From Pseudomonas mucidolens (GTDB taxonomy: Bacteria > Pseudomonadota > Gammaproteobacteria > Pseudomonadales > Pseudomonadaceae), in assembly GCF_900106045.1 (NCBI RefSeq), contig NZ_LT629802.1:2480001-2544000 (forward strand): a DNA stretch of 64,000 bases, read 5' to 3'. Position 1 is the first letter of the stretch, and every line of letters starts with the position of its first letter. Positions 36,553 through 45,049 of the stretch are shown here, piece by piece. Both the position numbers and the translations under genes were made by a program. The notes under the pieces were generated by a model, which did no database searches, had not been told where the DNA came from, and saw only the letters and a list, made by a program, of their open reading frames with translations.

Positions 36553-36986
36553 GGCCCAGCCGCCCCCTCCGCCACTTCCAGGCTGAACGCATAGCCCTGG
36601 CCGCCCTGCGACAGGCTCCACTGCAGCGGTCGTCCGCCTTGTTCCTGCACGGTGCGTAGCAATTGCTGCAAGGCCTCGGGCCCAGGCAGTTCACCTTGCA
36701 GTTGCCATCGGCCGTCCTGCTGTTCGACATGGGTCAATACCCACTGTCGCGACGCAGCCAGCGCCTGCCATTGCTCGTTGGAAAACACGGCGGGTGGCGC
36801 CAGTGCCTGGGCCTGTTGCGCCAACACCTGCCATTCCCGCGCGTCCTGCCAGGCCGCCAGCAGCGGCCGTGTGATGAGTACCAGCAGCAACAGCAGCACC
36901 ATTGACCAGCCTGCCAGCACACAATAGCGACGCATTGGCGGCAGTTGCCTGAAACTGGCCAGGTACTCAAGCAACCGGGTGCTCAT
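36549..36986 (-). CDS. gspM: Type II secretion protein M (GspM)
   Basis: The 145-residue protein has one membrane helix at about 22-45 (VLAGWSMVLLLLLVLITRPLLAAW) and a short periplasmic ferredoxin-like domain. Size, topology and position between gspL and gspN identify it; sequence conservation in this family is low. It bridges GspL and the pseudopilus. Both ends overlap the neighbouring genes by 4 bases. Confidence 0.85.
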   Translation of the reverse strand: MSTRLLEYLASFRQLPPMRRYCVLAGWSMVLLLLLVLITRPLLAAWQDAREWQVLAQQAQALAPPAVFSNEQWQALAASRQWVLTHVEQQDGRWQLQGELPGPEALQQLLRTVQEQGGRPLQWSLSQGGQGYAFSLEVAEGAAGP

Positions 36987-38110
36987 GGCTGTTCTCCCAA
37001 ATCGAAACTCAACTGCAAATCAGCAGCCCCGCCCTGCGGCTCGCCACTCAACTGGGCACCGGCGGCCTGGGCCATTGCCTGCCACTCGGCCACCGCAGGT
37101 CGAGGCCCGCTACCACTCAGGCCGAGACGCCATAAGCGCCCGTCAAAATGATTGCTCGAGACTGACCAGCCGGGCTGTTGCTGCAGCCACGCCGAGAACG
37201 CCTGCTCCATGGCGACCACTTGCTGCTGACGCACCCGCCAGTCGTTCTCCCGGCTCTTCAGACGCGCAAGCGCCACGCGGGCCTGAGACAGGTTATCGGA
37301 CGCACCGGCCACGGCCTCGACCTGGGTTTTCCAGGCATCGAGCTGGCGCATCGTCTGGAGCAAATAGACTGCGCTCCAACAGACCGCCAGTAATGCACAG
37401 CCGAGCAGCAAGCGTCGCTGCACGCGACTCACCTTCGGGACACGTCGCTCGCGTGTACGCACCGGGCGCGCATCTTCCAGTACGCTGGGCAGTTGTTCCA
37501 GACGGGCCAGGCGCGATGGCCAGTGCCCTTCCATCTGCTCGACAGGCAACTCACGCCAGGCCTGGGGCAAGCGCTCACCGAGCACCTGCGGCCACACCAG
37601 CCATTGTCGGGGATGCGCCTTCAGGCACAGCAACCGCTCGCGTTGCCAGCGTATGGCATGCCCGGGCTCGGGTTGCGCCAACAACTGCAGTTCCGCCCAG
37701 CCATGGCTGACCTGCAGCCCAAGCGCTGCACATTCGGCCAGCCAATCCTGCACTTGCTGGCGCTGCATCACCAACAGCTCAAGGTGTCCGGCCTCGCGGG
37801 ACAGGCAACTGACCAGTAAGGCTTCGGCGGGTTGTTGTGCGTACTCTTCGAACAGTTGCGGCCACTCATGGCGCTTGAGCCCCGGAGGCGCCGGCAGACA
37901 GAAATGACTGCAATCGAGCGCCGGAATGATCAAGGCCGCAGGCAACTCCAAATACGCGGGTGGCGGCGGCCAGGTGCCGTTGGATTGGGCGCCCTGCGCG
38001 GCATAGTGCAACCATTGCCAAGCGCCTTCGGACGTAGCCGGCGGACGTACCAGCAACCACTCACGCGGTGTCGCCCGCAAACGCTCAAACATGCGCGCGC
38101 TCCGACTCAT
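36983..38110 (-). CDS. gspL: Type II secretion protein L (GspL)
   Basis: The 375-residue protein has a cytoplasmic actin-like half, one membrane helix near residue 235 (LLLGCALLAVCWSAVYLLQ), then a coiled coil and a periplasmic domain. This is the GspL layout: it anchors the ATPase GspE at the inner membrane. The cytoplasmic part is somewhat degenerate in sequence. It overlaps gspJ and gspM by 4 bases each. Confidence 0.88.
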   Translation of the reverse strand: MSRSARMFERLRATPREWLLVRPPATSEGAWQWLHYAAQGAQSNGTWPPPPAYLELPAALIIPALDCSHFCLPAPPGLKRHEWPQLFEEYAQQPAEALLVSCLSREAGHLELLVMQRQQVQDWLAECAALGLQVSHGWAELQLLAQPEPGHAIRWQRERLLCLKAHPRQWLVWPQVLGERLPQAWRELPVEQMEGHWPSRLARLEQLPSVLEDARPVRTRERRVPKVSRVQRRLLLGCALLAVCWSAVYLLQTMRQLDAWKTQVEAVAGASDNLSQARVALARLKSRENDWRVRQQQVVAMEQAFSAWLQQQPGWSVSSNHFDGRLWRLGLSGSGPRPAVAEWQAMAQAAGAQLSGEPQGGAADLQLSFDLGEQP

Positions 38111-38697
38111 GGCTGAGTATCGGGCAAGGCGAAGGTACAGACATAAGGTGCTCCATGGTGCTCGAACTCGATCCGCACGCCGCGATTAGGCTGGGCGGCA
38201 ACAGTGGAAGGAAAGGCCAGCCAGCGCGTGCCCTGATAAAAACTGAAAACGGCGCGGTCGATAGGCGCCAGCGACTCTCTGAGTTCCCAGCGCGGTTTCC
38301 CCGCGGCATACAGGTCCACTGAAGTAAACAGGCTCAAACGCCTTTGCCGGGCATCAAACAGCAGGCGCTGGCGTTGCACCCGCGAGTGGGCCTGCGCGGG
38401 CGGCCAGGCCGTCAACGCAACCCATTGCAATTGCCCGGACGCGGGTTGCCAATCCAGCCAGGCGAGTTTTTCCGGCAAGCGCTGCTCATATAACTGGCGC
38501 AACACCAGCGTGTCGAAACGGCGCTCCAGGGCCAGGCAAAACTCCAGCACCTGCGGCTCGCTACCGGGTTCGTCAAGACGCTCGCGAACCTTGACCCAGC
38601 CATTGACCAACGCCGCCAGCAACACCCCGATCACCGCCGTCAGCGCCATCGCCACCAGCAGTTCGATCAGGGTCAAACCACGCTGCGCGGTCTTCAC
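38107..38697 (-). CDS. gspJ: Type II secretion minor pseudopilin GspJ
   Basis: The 196-residue protein has the prepilin leader MKTAQRG followed by LTLIELLVAMALTAVIGVLLAALV, with Glu5 of the mature form intact. GspJ pairs with GspI and GspK at the pseudopilus tip. Note that gspK, which normally follows, is not here but at 49223-50188. It overlaps gspI by 4 bases. Confidence 0.9.
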   Translation of the reverse strand: MKTAQRGLTLIELLVAMALTAVIGVLLAALVNGWVKVRERLDEPGSEPQVLEFCLALERRFDTLVLRQLYEQRLPEKLAWLDWQPASGQLQWVALTAWPPAQAHSRVQRQRLLFDARQRRLSLFTSVDLYAAGKPRWELRESLAPIDRAVFSFYQGTRWLAFPSTVAAQPNRGVRIEFEHHGAPYVCTFALPDTQP

Positions 38698-39059
38698 GGG
38701 CGCACCAGGAACAGACTGAACTGACCCAGCGGGTGGCGTTGCTCGGGATCGGCGAATAACGACAACTCGCCACGCCGCAAGCGGCTGACCCCGGTGTTAC
38801 CCAGTTGCAAATGCCAGTGACAGGTGGTGTGCCCCTGCCGCAGTTCCCCCGCCACCGCATTGATCTGCGGCCAGTACCGCTCCACGCCAAACCGCGTCTC
38901 CAGTTCCCGCGCGCACAGATTGCCAATACGATGTTGCGCTACTGCCTGGTGGGTGGCGATGCGCTGCCGCAATAGCTGGCTGACCATCACCGCCATCAGT
39001 GCGGCGATTCCCAGGGCGACCATCACCTCCAGCAAGGTAAACCCGCGTTGGCGCTTCAT
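38694..39059 (-). CDS. gspI: Type II secretion minor pseudopilin GspI
   Basis: The 121-residue protein has the leader MKRQRG and mature start FTLLEVMVALGIAALMAVMVSQ, with Glu5 present. Residues 40-121 fit the small GspI globular domain. The ATG at 39059 overlaps the gspH stop by 4 bases; the longer frame lies inside gspH and has no leader. Confidence 0.9.
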   Translation of the reverse strand: MKRQRGFTLLEVMVALGIAALMAVMVSQLLRQRIATHQAVAQHRIGNLCARELETRFGVERYWPQINAVAGELRQGHTTCHWHLQLGNTGVSRLRRGELSLFADPEQRHPLGQFSLFLVRP

Positions 39060-39505
39060 GGCTGGGTCGCAATCCGCAGCGTGTTGTCCGCACGCCATTG
39101 CCAGCGCTGGCGGCCTTCGGCCCAGTGCCAGGTCACCGAAACAGGACGGGCCAGCCCCGCAGGCGTAAACATCACCTGCGGCGCTGCGCTCACCGGCCAG
39201 TCAGGCTGCAGCCCTGCCGGCCAGGACACCGCGCGCGACGACTCGAGCCGCCACGACGGTTGCCCACGTTCAGATTGCCAGCGCACGAACTCCGGCTGTC
39301 GGCCGTTCCAGCGCATGCCCAGCACTTGCCCGCTATGCCGAGCCAGGGCGGCTTGCGTGCGCGCCTCGTTGGCCAACTGCGCCAAGGCTTGGTGCATCGG
39401 CGCCTGGCCCGCATCCAGCGAAGCCACCCCCAGCGCGCTGAACAAACCGACGATCAACAAGACCACCAGCATTTCCAGCAGCGAGAATCCATGGCAGCGC
39501 TGCAT
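39056..39505 (-). CDS. gspH: Type II secretion minor pseudopilin GspH
   Basis: The 149-residue protein has the leader MQRCHG and the mature helix FSLLEMLVVLLIVGLFSALGVAS with Glu5, followed by a GspH-like beta domain. It is cleaved and methylated by a prepilin peptidase (PilD/XcpA), encoded elsewhere. It begins 2 bases after gspG ends. Confidence 0.9.
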   Translation of the reverse strand: MQRCHGFSLLEMLVVLLIVGLFSALGVASLDAGQAPMHQALAQLANEARTQAALARHSGQVLGMRWNGRQPEFVRWQSERGQPSWRLESSRAVSWPAGLQPDWPVSAAPQVMFTPAGLARPVSVTWHWAEGRQRWQWRADNTLRIATQP

Positions 39506-39507
39506 GC

Positions 39508-39966
39508 CTAGAGGTCCCAGTTACCGATGTCGGCGTCGGTGCCTTCGCCACCTTCCTGGCCATCAGCGCCCAACGAAAAGATATCCACCCGACCATGCTC
39601 ACCCGGTGTGCGGTAGCGATAAGCATTGCCCCACGGATCTTCAGGCAGGCGGCGAATGTAGCCATCGGCGCGCCAACTGCGCGGCAGCGGTTCCACGCCC
39701 GGTTTCTTGACCAAAGCCTGCAAGCCCTGCTCGGAACTGGGAAAGCGCAAGTTATCGAGCCGGTACATGTCCAGCGCTTGTTCCAGGGTCGCCAGGTCAG
39801 CCAGGACTTTCTGGCGCATGGCTTTGTCCTGGCTGCCGAGTACGCTGGGCGCAACCACGGCAATCAACAGGCCGATGATAAAAATCACCACCATGATTTC
39901 CATCAGGGTGAAACCGCGCTCACGACGCTTGGACATACGATTGCCGGACATGGCTTGGGTCTCCAT
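39508..39966 (-). CDS. gspG: Type II secretion major pseudopilin GspG
   Basis: The 152-residue protein has the prepilin site RRERG followed by FTLMEIMVVIFIIGLLIAVVAPSVLG. The globular part shows ALDMYRLDNLRFPSSEQGLQALVKKP and LPEDPWGNAYRYRTPGEHGRVDIFSLGADGQEGG, all classic GspG with the calcium loop near the end. The start is uncertain: ATGs at 39966, 39951 and 39936 all fit, the last giving the shortest leader. It forms the pseudopilus shaft. Confidence 0.95.
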   Translation of the reverse strand: METQAMSGNRMSKRRERGFTLMEIMVVIFIIGLLIAVVAPSVLGSQDKAMRQKVLADLATLEQALDMYRLDNLRFPSSEQGLQALVKKPGVEPLPRSWRADGYIRRLPEDPWGNAYRYRTPGEHGRVDIFSLGADGQEGGEGTDADIGNWDL

Positions 39967-39983
39967 TTTCAGGTTCTCTACTT

Positions 39984-41186
39984 TCAAAAGCTAAGGCCTT
40001 GGTTGAGTTGCATGATCGGCAGCAGCACCGCCAACACGATAAACAGCACCACCGCGCCCATCAGCAGAATCATCAAGGGTTCGAACAACGCCAGGAGCAG
40101 GTCGACCTGCCGCGCGAAACCGCGCTCCTGGTTGTCGGCGACTCGCTCGAGCATGTCAGGCAAGGTGCCGCTGGCCTCACCACTGGCGACCATGTTCAAC
40201 AGCATGGGCGGGAAATGCCCGCTGGCGCTCAACGCGCGGTACAGGGTCACGCCGCCTTCCACTTGCTCACGCACCGTTTCCAGGGCCTGGTGAATCTGTC
40301 GGTTACCGACAGTGGCGGTCGCTACCTCGAGTGATTCGAGCAACGGCACGCCGCTGCCCAGCAAAATCGCCAGGCTGCGCGATACCCGCGCGCTTTCCAG
40401 CACGGACAACAGCGTACCGATCCGCGGCAGGCGCAAAGCCAGGCGGTCGCGACGCAAGCGCCAGATCGTCTGGCGCAGCAACAGCCGAGCGACCAGCCCC
40501 GACAGCACGCCCAATACCAGCAACCACGGACCCAGCAGCACCAAGCCCTCGCTGGCGCCGATCAGCACACGCGTGATCAACGGCAGACTCTGTCCGGTAT
40601 GACTGAACTGCTCGGTGAGCTTGGGCACGACAAAGGTCATCAAGCCGATCACCACGGCCATCGACACCAGGATCAGCACCGCGGGGTAAATCAGCGCGGT
40701 ACGGGCCTTGTGCCGTTGTTTCTGGACTTGCTCCAGGTGCTCGGCCAGTCGCTCCAGCACCGGCGCCAATTTTCCGGAGCGCTCCCCGGCCTCGACCAGC
40801 GCGCAATACAGCGTGTTGAACTGCCCGCCCTGGCGCCGCAGGCTCTGGGCCAGGCTCAAGCCTTCACCCAAGGCGCCGCGTACCGCCACCAGCAAGTTGC
40901 GAATGGCCGGTTCTGCCAGTTGGCGTTCGAGGGTAGCCAGGGCATCCACCAGCGGAATGCCGGCACTCAATAAGGTGGCTAGCTGGCGCGTCAATTCACA
41001 CAGTTGTCCGTGGTTCAAGCGTTGCCCACGCGGGCTGGCCAAGCTTGCGTTTTGCACCTGTAACTCGCGGGCGAAGAGTCCCTGTTCGCGCAGCAATTGC
41101 CGGGCATGGCGCTCGCTTTCGGCCTGGATGCTGGCTTTGCGGCGACGCCCGAGCAGGTCCAGCGCCTGATAGCGATACGTCGGCAT
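39984..41186 (-). CDS. gspF: Type II secretion inner-membrane protein GspF
   Basis: The 400-residue protein starts MPTYRYQALDLLGRRRKASI and has two cytoplasmic GspF domains (about 70-190 and 270-390) separated by membrane helices, with the conserved LARQLATLLSAGIPL-type segment and SARVSRSLAILLGSGVPLLESLEVA. It is the platform protein that works with GspE. Its ATG overlaps the gspE stop by one base. Confidence 0.95.
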   Translation of the reverse strand: MPTYRYQALDLLGRRRKASIQAESERHARQLLREQGLFARELQVQNASLASPRGQRLNHGQLCELTRQLATLLSAGIPLVDALATLERQLAEPAIRNLLVAVRGALGEGLSLAQSLRRQGGQFNTLYCALVEAGERSGKLAPVLERLAEHLEQVQKQRHKARTALIYPAVLILVSMAVVIGLMTFVVPKLTEQFSHTGQSLPLITRVLIGASEGLVLLGPWLLVLGVLSGLVARLLLRQTIWRLRRDRLALRLPRIGTLLSVLESARVSRSLAILLGSGVPLLESLEVATATVGNRQIHQALETVREQVEGGVTLYRALSASGHFPPMLLNMVASGEASGTLPDMLERVADNQERGFARQVDLLLALFEPLMILLMGAVVLFIVLAVLLPIMQLNQGLSF

Positions 41187-42643
41187 CAGTCGCGCACCGC
41201 ACGCAGCACTTGCTCAAGGCTGGTTTCGCCACGGCGCATGCAGTCAGTGGCCATTGCGGTCAGGCTCTGGCGCTTGTCCGCCAGGTATTCATGCATGGCC
41301 ATTTCGCTGGCGCCGTCGTACAGCAGGCTGATCAGCCCGGCGTCCAGGGTGATGAATTCGTAGAGCCCGATGCGCCCGTTGTAGCCAGTGCCCTGACAGT
41401 CGTCGCAACCCTGGGGATGAAAGCTCTGCTCCAGTTGCGCCAACTCTGGCCACAACTGACGCTCGGCCGCCTGCAAGGGAACGGGCGTGGCGCAATGGCA
41501 CAAGCGCCGCACCAAACGCTGGGCCATCACCCCCTTGAGGCTCGAAGCGATGAGGAACGGCTCGATGCCCATGTCGCGCAAGCGGGTCACTGCGCCCACC
41601 GCGCTGTTGGTGTGCAGCGTCGACAGCACCAGGTGCCCGGTAAGGCTCGCCTGCACCGCGATCTGCGCGGTTTCCTGGTCGCGGATTTCCCCGAGCATGA
41701 TCACGTCCGGATCCTGGCGCAGAATCGCCCGCAGACCACTGGCGAAGGTCATGCCGGCGCGAGGGTTGATCGCGGTCTGGCCGATGCCGGTAATCGCGTA
41801 TTCCACCGGGTCTTCGACGGTGAGGATATTGCACGAACCATCGTTCAGCGCATTGAGGCTGGCGTACAGCGTGGTGGTCTTGCCCGAACCGGTCGGCCCG
41901 GTGCTCAGCAAGATCCCGTTGGGCCGCGACAGGCAGGCACGCAAAGCCTGCTCGACTGCGGCGGGCATGCCCAGGTTGCTCAGATCCAACAGGTTGGCCT
42001 GCTTGTCCAGTACACGCATCACCACCCGCTCGCCGTGGATGCCGGGCAAGGTCGAGACGCGAATATCCACTTCCCGGCCGCCCGAACGCAGGGTGATGCG
42101 CCCGTCCTGAGGCTGACGCTTTTCGGCGATATCCAGCCGCGCCATAACCTTGATCCGCGACACCAGCATCGCCGACAAGGCTCGCGGCGGACGCAATATC
42201 TCGCGCAGATGACCGTCGACCCGCAAGCGCACCACCAGGCTCTGCTCGAAGGTCTCGATGTGAATATCCGAGGCGCGCAAACGCAAGCCCTCGGCGAACA
42301 GCCCGTTGATCAGACGGATCACCGGCGCCTCGTTGTCGCTTTCGAGCAAGTCTTCGATGCGTGGCAGTTCGTTGATCAGACTGTCGAGGTCGACCTGCTC
42401 GCCAATGCCTTCGATCAAGGCCGCAGTGGCCGACTCGCCAGCCTGGTACAGGCTACCCAGGCGCAGTTCGTACTGGGCCGTGTCGAGGTGTTCGACCGCC
42501 GACGGCAGACCGTGGACCCGCAGCACTTCCTGCAAGGCATCGGTGTCGACATCCTCGCGCAGCCACAAGGTCCAACCCTGCGGGCCCGGCGCCCGCGCCA
42601 ATCCCGCCTGACGCGCCAGCCGATAGGGCAACAGGGTACTCAC
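41186..42643 (-). CDS. gspE: Type II secretion ATPase GspE
   Basis: The 485-residue ATPase has Walker A GPTGSGKTT at 249-257, the Asp box VEDPVEYAI, Walker B ILRQDPDVIMLGEIRD and the His box LVLSTLHTNSA. The GTG at 42643 is chosen because it overlaps the gspD stop (GTGA) and gives normal family length; the longer frame reads backwards into gspD. The zinc-binding C-terminal module has CHC then CDDC, so the first Cys pair has one residue between instead of the usual two. Confidence 0.94.
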   Translation of the reverse strand: MSTLLPYRLARQAGLARAPGPQGWTLWLREDVDTDALQEVLRVHGLPSAVEHLDTAQYELRLGSLYQAGESATAALIEGIGEQVDLDSLINELPRIEDLLESDNEAPVIRLINGLFAEGLRLRASDIHIETFEQSLVVRLRVDGHLREILRPPRALSAMLVSRIKVMARLDIAEKRQPQDGRITLRSGGREVDIRVSTLPGIHGERVVMRVLDKQANLLDLSNLGMPAAVEQALRACLSRPNGILLSTGPTGSGKTTTLYASLNALNDGSCNILTVEDPVEYAITGIGQTAINPRAGMTFASGLRAILRQDPDVIMLGEIRDQETAQIAVQASLTGHLVLSTLHTNSAVGAVTRLRDMGIEPFLIASSLKGVMAQRLVRRLCHCATPVPLQAAERQLWPELAQLEQSFHPQGCDDCQGTGYNGRIGLYEFITLDAGLISLLYDGASEMAMHEYLADKRQSLTAMATDCMRRGETSLEQVLRAVRD

Positions 42644-44589
42644 CACGGGCCCTCGCCCAGACGCTCGCGACTGGCTGGAAACAACTGCAGCAAGCCGTTG
42701 CTCTCCGAGAGCGCCGGCAGCGCCAGTGACGAGTTGGCCTTGATATTGCGGTACTTCTCGTTGCTGAGATTGGCCAGGGAGTCTCCGTCGCGCACGATTC
42801 GAGGGCGGATAAACACCATCAGGTTCTGTTTGGTGCGCTGGCTGTTGGTGGAGCGAAACAGCCGGCCCAGACCCGGGATATCGCCGAGCCACGGCACGCG
42901 CTGGTCACCGGTCTTGGCCTCGTCACCGATCAGCCCGCCGAGCACCACCAGGCCGTTGTCTTCGACCATGACCTTGGTCTTGATCTCGCGCTTGTTGGTG
43001 ATCACATCGCTGGCACCGCTGCTGTCGGCGATCGACGAAACCTCTTGGACGATGTCCAGGCGCACGGTGTTATCGATATTGATCTGCGGTTTGATTCGCA
43101 GCTTGATCCCGACTTCCTTGCGCTCGATGGTCTGGTAGGGGTTGGTGTTGTTTTGCGTCACCGAACCGGTAACGAAAGGCACTTCCTGGCCCACCAGAAT
43201 CGACGCCTCAGCGTTGTCCAGGGTCAGCAAAGTCGGGGTCGAAAGCAGATTGAAACCACTTTCGCTTTTCAACGCATTGAGCAGCGCGAGGAAGTTCAGG
43301 CCGCCGCCGTTCAGGTTGCCGACGCCGGCGGTCACCCCCGGCACCGCCGCCAGCAGTTTACTCAAGCCTGCGGTGTCGTTGCTTGAAGCGGCCGCCGCCA
43401 GGCTGGTGATGCTCGCACCGCTGTTGGTGAAGTTGACCGTGCCGCCGCCAAAGGAGTTGCCCATGAACAGCCATTGCACCCCCAACTCCTGGGCGCGGGT
43501 ATCGGAGACCTCGGCAATGATCGCTTCGACCACCACTTGGGCGCGACGGATGTCCAACTGTTCGACGATGGTTCGGTAGGCGGCGATTTCGCTGTCCGGC
43601 CCCACCATCACCACGGCATTGGTGCCCTCCTCCGACTCCATGCGAATGCCCGAAGAACTGGTCGCGACCGGCTTTTGCTCGCCCTCGGCCGCGATGCCGT
43701 CGGCCGCGGCCCCCATCGAATCCTGGCTCAAGCCACGCAGCACCTTGACCACTTCGGCCGCGTTGGCATGGCGCAGATACATCACCACCGTGTTCGAGCT
43801 GCGCAACGCACTTTGCGGTTGATCCAATTGTTTGAGCAACGTACGCACCCGCTGGCGACTGTCGGCGCTGCCACGCACCAGCAACGCATTGCTGCGTGGG
43901 TCGGCGATCACTTGGGCACCGTCGGCGCCCTGCTCGCGGGCCAGCAGACGGGTCATCAATTGTGCCGTGTCGTTGGCGCTGGCGTTGGTCAGGGGCAACA
44001 CCTCCAGGGGTTCCTGGCTGACCTGATCGAGTTGCAGCAGCAGGCTGTCGATACGGTCCAGGTTGCTGCGCCAGTCGGTGATCACCAGCAGGTTGGCCGA
44101 CGGATAGGGCGTAATCACCCCGACCCGGGGGTCGATCAGCGGCTTGAGAATATTAAGCATCTGTTCACTGGCGGCGTTGCGCACACTGAACACTCGGGTG
44201 GCCATGCCATCATTGGTCTGTGCATCCTGGCGCGAGGATTCTACCGGCACCGGCTCCAGGCGCGCGGCCTGGTCCGGTACGATCTTCACGCTGCCATTGG
44301 GCAGGTCGACCGCGGCGAAGCCCTGGGCCCGCAGTTGGGCAAGAAAGATGTCGTAGATTTCTTCGCTGCCAAGCATCTCGATGCTGCGCACCGTGACCTT
44401 GCCCTTGACCCGTGGGTCGATGATGAAGGTGGTGTTGGTGATGCGCGATACGCTGTCGATAAACTCCGTCAGTTCGGTGTCGATGAAATTGACCTCGTAC
44501 AGCGCCTGCTCGTCTTCGGCGCCGGCCGGGATAAAGCTCAAGGCCAGGTAGAGCGCCGTCAGGCCCAGGCATTTATTGATCATGTGCAT
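42640..44589 (-). CDS. gspD: Type II secretion outer-membrane secretin GspD
   Basis: The 649-residue protein has a signal peptide (about 1-24), an N0 domain (YEVNFIDTELTEFIDSVSRITNTTFIIDPRVKGKVTV), N1-N3 repeats at about 125-350, and a secretin core with VVVEAIIAEVSD, VPFVTGS and VMVEDNGLVVLGGLIGDEA. It forms the channel through which folded substrates leave the cell. The start overlaps the end of gspC by 17 bases. No separate pilotin gene is seen. Confidence 0.95.
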   Translation of the reverse strand: MHMINKCLGLTALYLALSFIPAGAEDEQALYEVNFIDTELTEFIDSVSRITNTTFIIDPRVKGKVTVRSIEMLGSEEIYDIFLAQLRAQGFAAVDLPNGSVKIVPDQAARLEPVPVESSRQDAQTNDGMATRVFSVRNAASEQMLNILKPLIDPRVGVITPYPSANLLVITDWRSNLDRIDSLLLQLDQVSQEPLEVLPLTNASANDTAQLMTRLLAREQGADGAQVIADPRSNALLVRGSADSRQRVRTLLKQLDQPQSALRSSNTVVMYLRHANAAEVVKVLRGLSQDSMGAAADGIAAEGEQKPVATSSSGIRMESEEGTNAVVMVGPDSEIAAYRTIVEQLDIRRAQVVVEAIIAEVSDTRAQELGVQWLFMGNSFGGGTVNFTNSGASITSLAAAASSNDTAGLSKLLAAVPGVTAGVGNLNGGGLNFLALLNALKSESGFNLLSTPTLLTLDNAEASILVGQEVPFVTGSVTQNNTNPYQTIERKEVGIKLRIKPQINIDNTVRLDIVQEVSSIADSSGASDVITNKREIKTKVMVEDNGLVVLGGLIGDEAKTGDQRVPWLGDIPGLGRLFRSTNSQRTKQNLMVFIRPRIVRDGDSLANLSNEKYRNIKANSSLALPALSESNGLLQLFPASRERLGEGPW

Positions 44590-45049
44590 AGTCGGTTGAT
44601 TCCTGGCGCGTGAGACCGATTACCGGCCGCCGCGGCGGCCACGGCAGGCGCTCGTGCTGTCCTTGATTGTCGAAAATCAGCCCACGCTCATCGATGTCGT
44701 GCAAAACGATGCCCGGAGCCAGGCGCTGACCCAGGGTCAGCGTCCGTTCTTGTTGTTGGAAACGCAGCACCACCACAGTGGCGCGTAACTGGCTGGCTTT
44801 GAGGCTGCCCAGGTAATCGACTTTGAGCGTGGTCAGCGGCAAGTCATCGCTCAGCGCCCGGCGCGGCGTCCAGTGGCCACTTAACAGGTCGGGCACCGGT
44901 GCCGCTGCCGGGTACGGTTCAATCGGCTGCGCGACGCCGTGCCAGAGCTGCAGCACACAGCGCGCCACCAGCCAGGCAAAAAGCGTCACCAGCAATAGGT
45001 TGAACAGGCCGCCAGCACGACTCAACTGACCAGGCTCCGTGGATGCCAT
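44573..45049 (-). CDS. gspC: Type II secretion protein C (GspC), short form
   Basis: The 158-residue protein has one membrane helix (FNLLLVTLFAWLVARCVLQLW) and a homology region with LPLTTLKVDYLGSLKASQLRATVVVLR, LGQRLAPGIVLHDIDERGLIFDNQGQHERL. The C-terminal PDZ or coiled-coil domain of larger GspC proteins is missing, as in some Hxc-type systems. The ATG at 45049 overlaps the preceding gene by 28 bases; a TTG at 45025 overlapping that gene's stop is an alternative. Confidence 0.85.
   Translation of the reverse strand: MASTEPGQLSRAGGLFNLLLVTLFAWLVARCVLQLWHGVAQPIEPYPAAAPVPDLLSGHWTPRRALSDDLPLTTLKVDYLGSLKASQLRATVVVLRFQQQERTLTLGQRLAPGIVLHDIDERGLIFDNQGQHERLPWPPRRPVIGLTRQESTDYAHDQ

Noticed and set aside
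41045..43138. A 697-codon open frame on the plus strand opposite gspE and gspF
   Set aside because: It is the antisense of well-supported secretion genes in high-GC DNA and shows no domain, signal or ribosome binding site; similar long frames opposite araFG, the dehydratase and phoX were dropped for the same reason.
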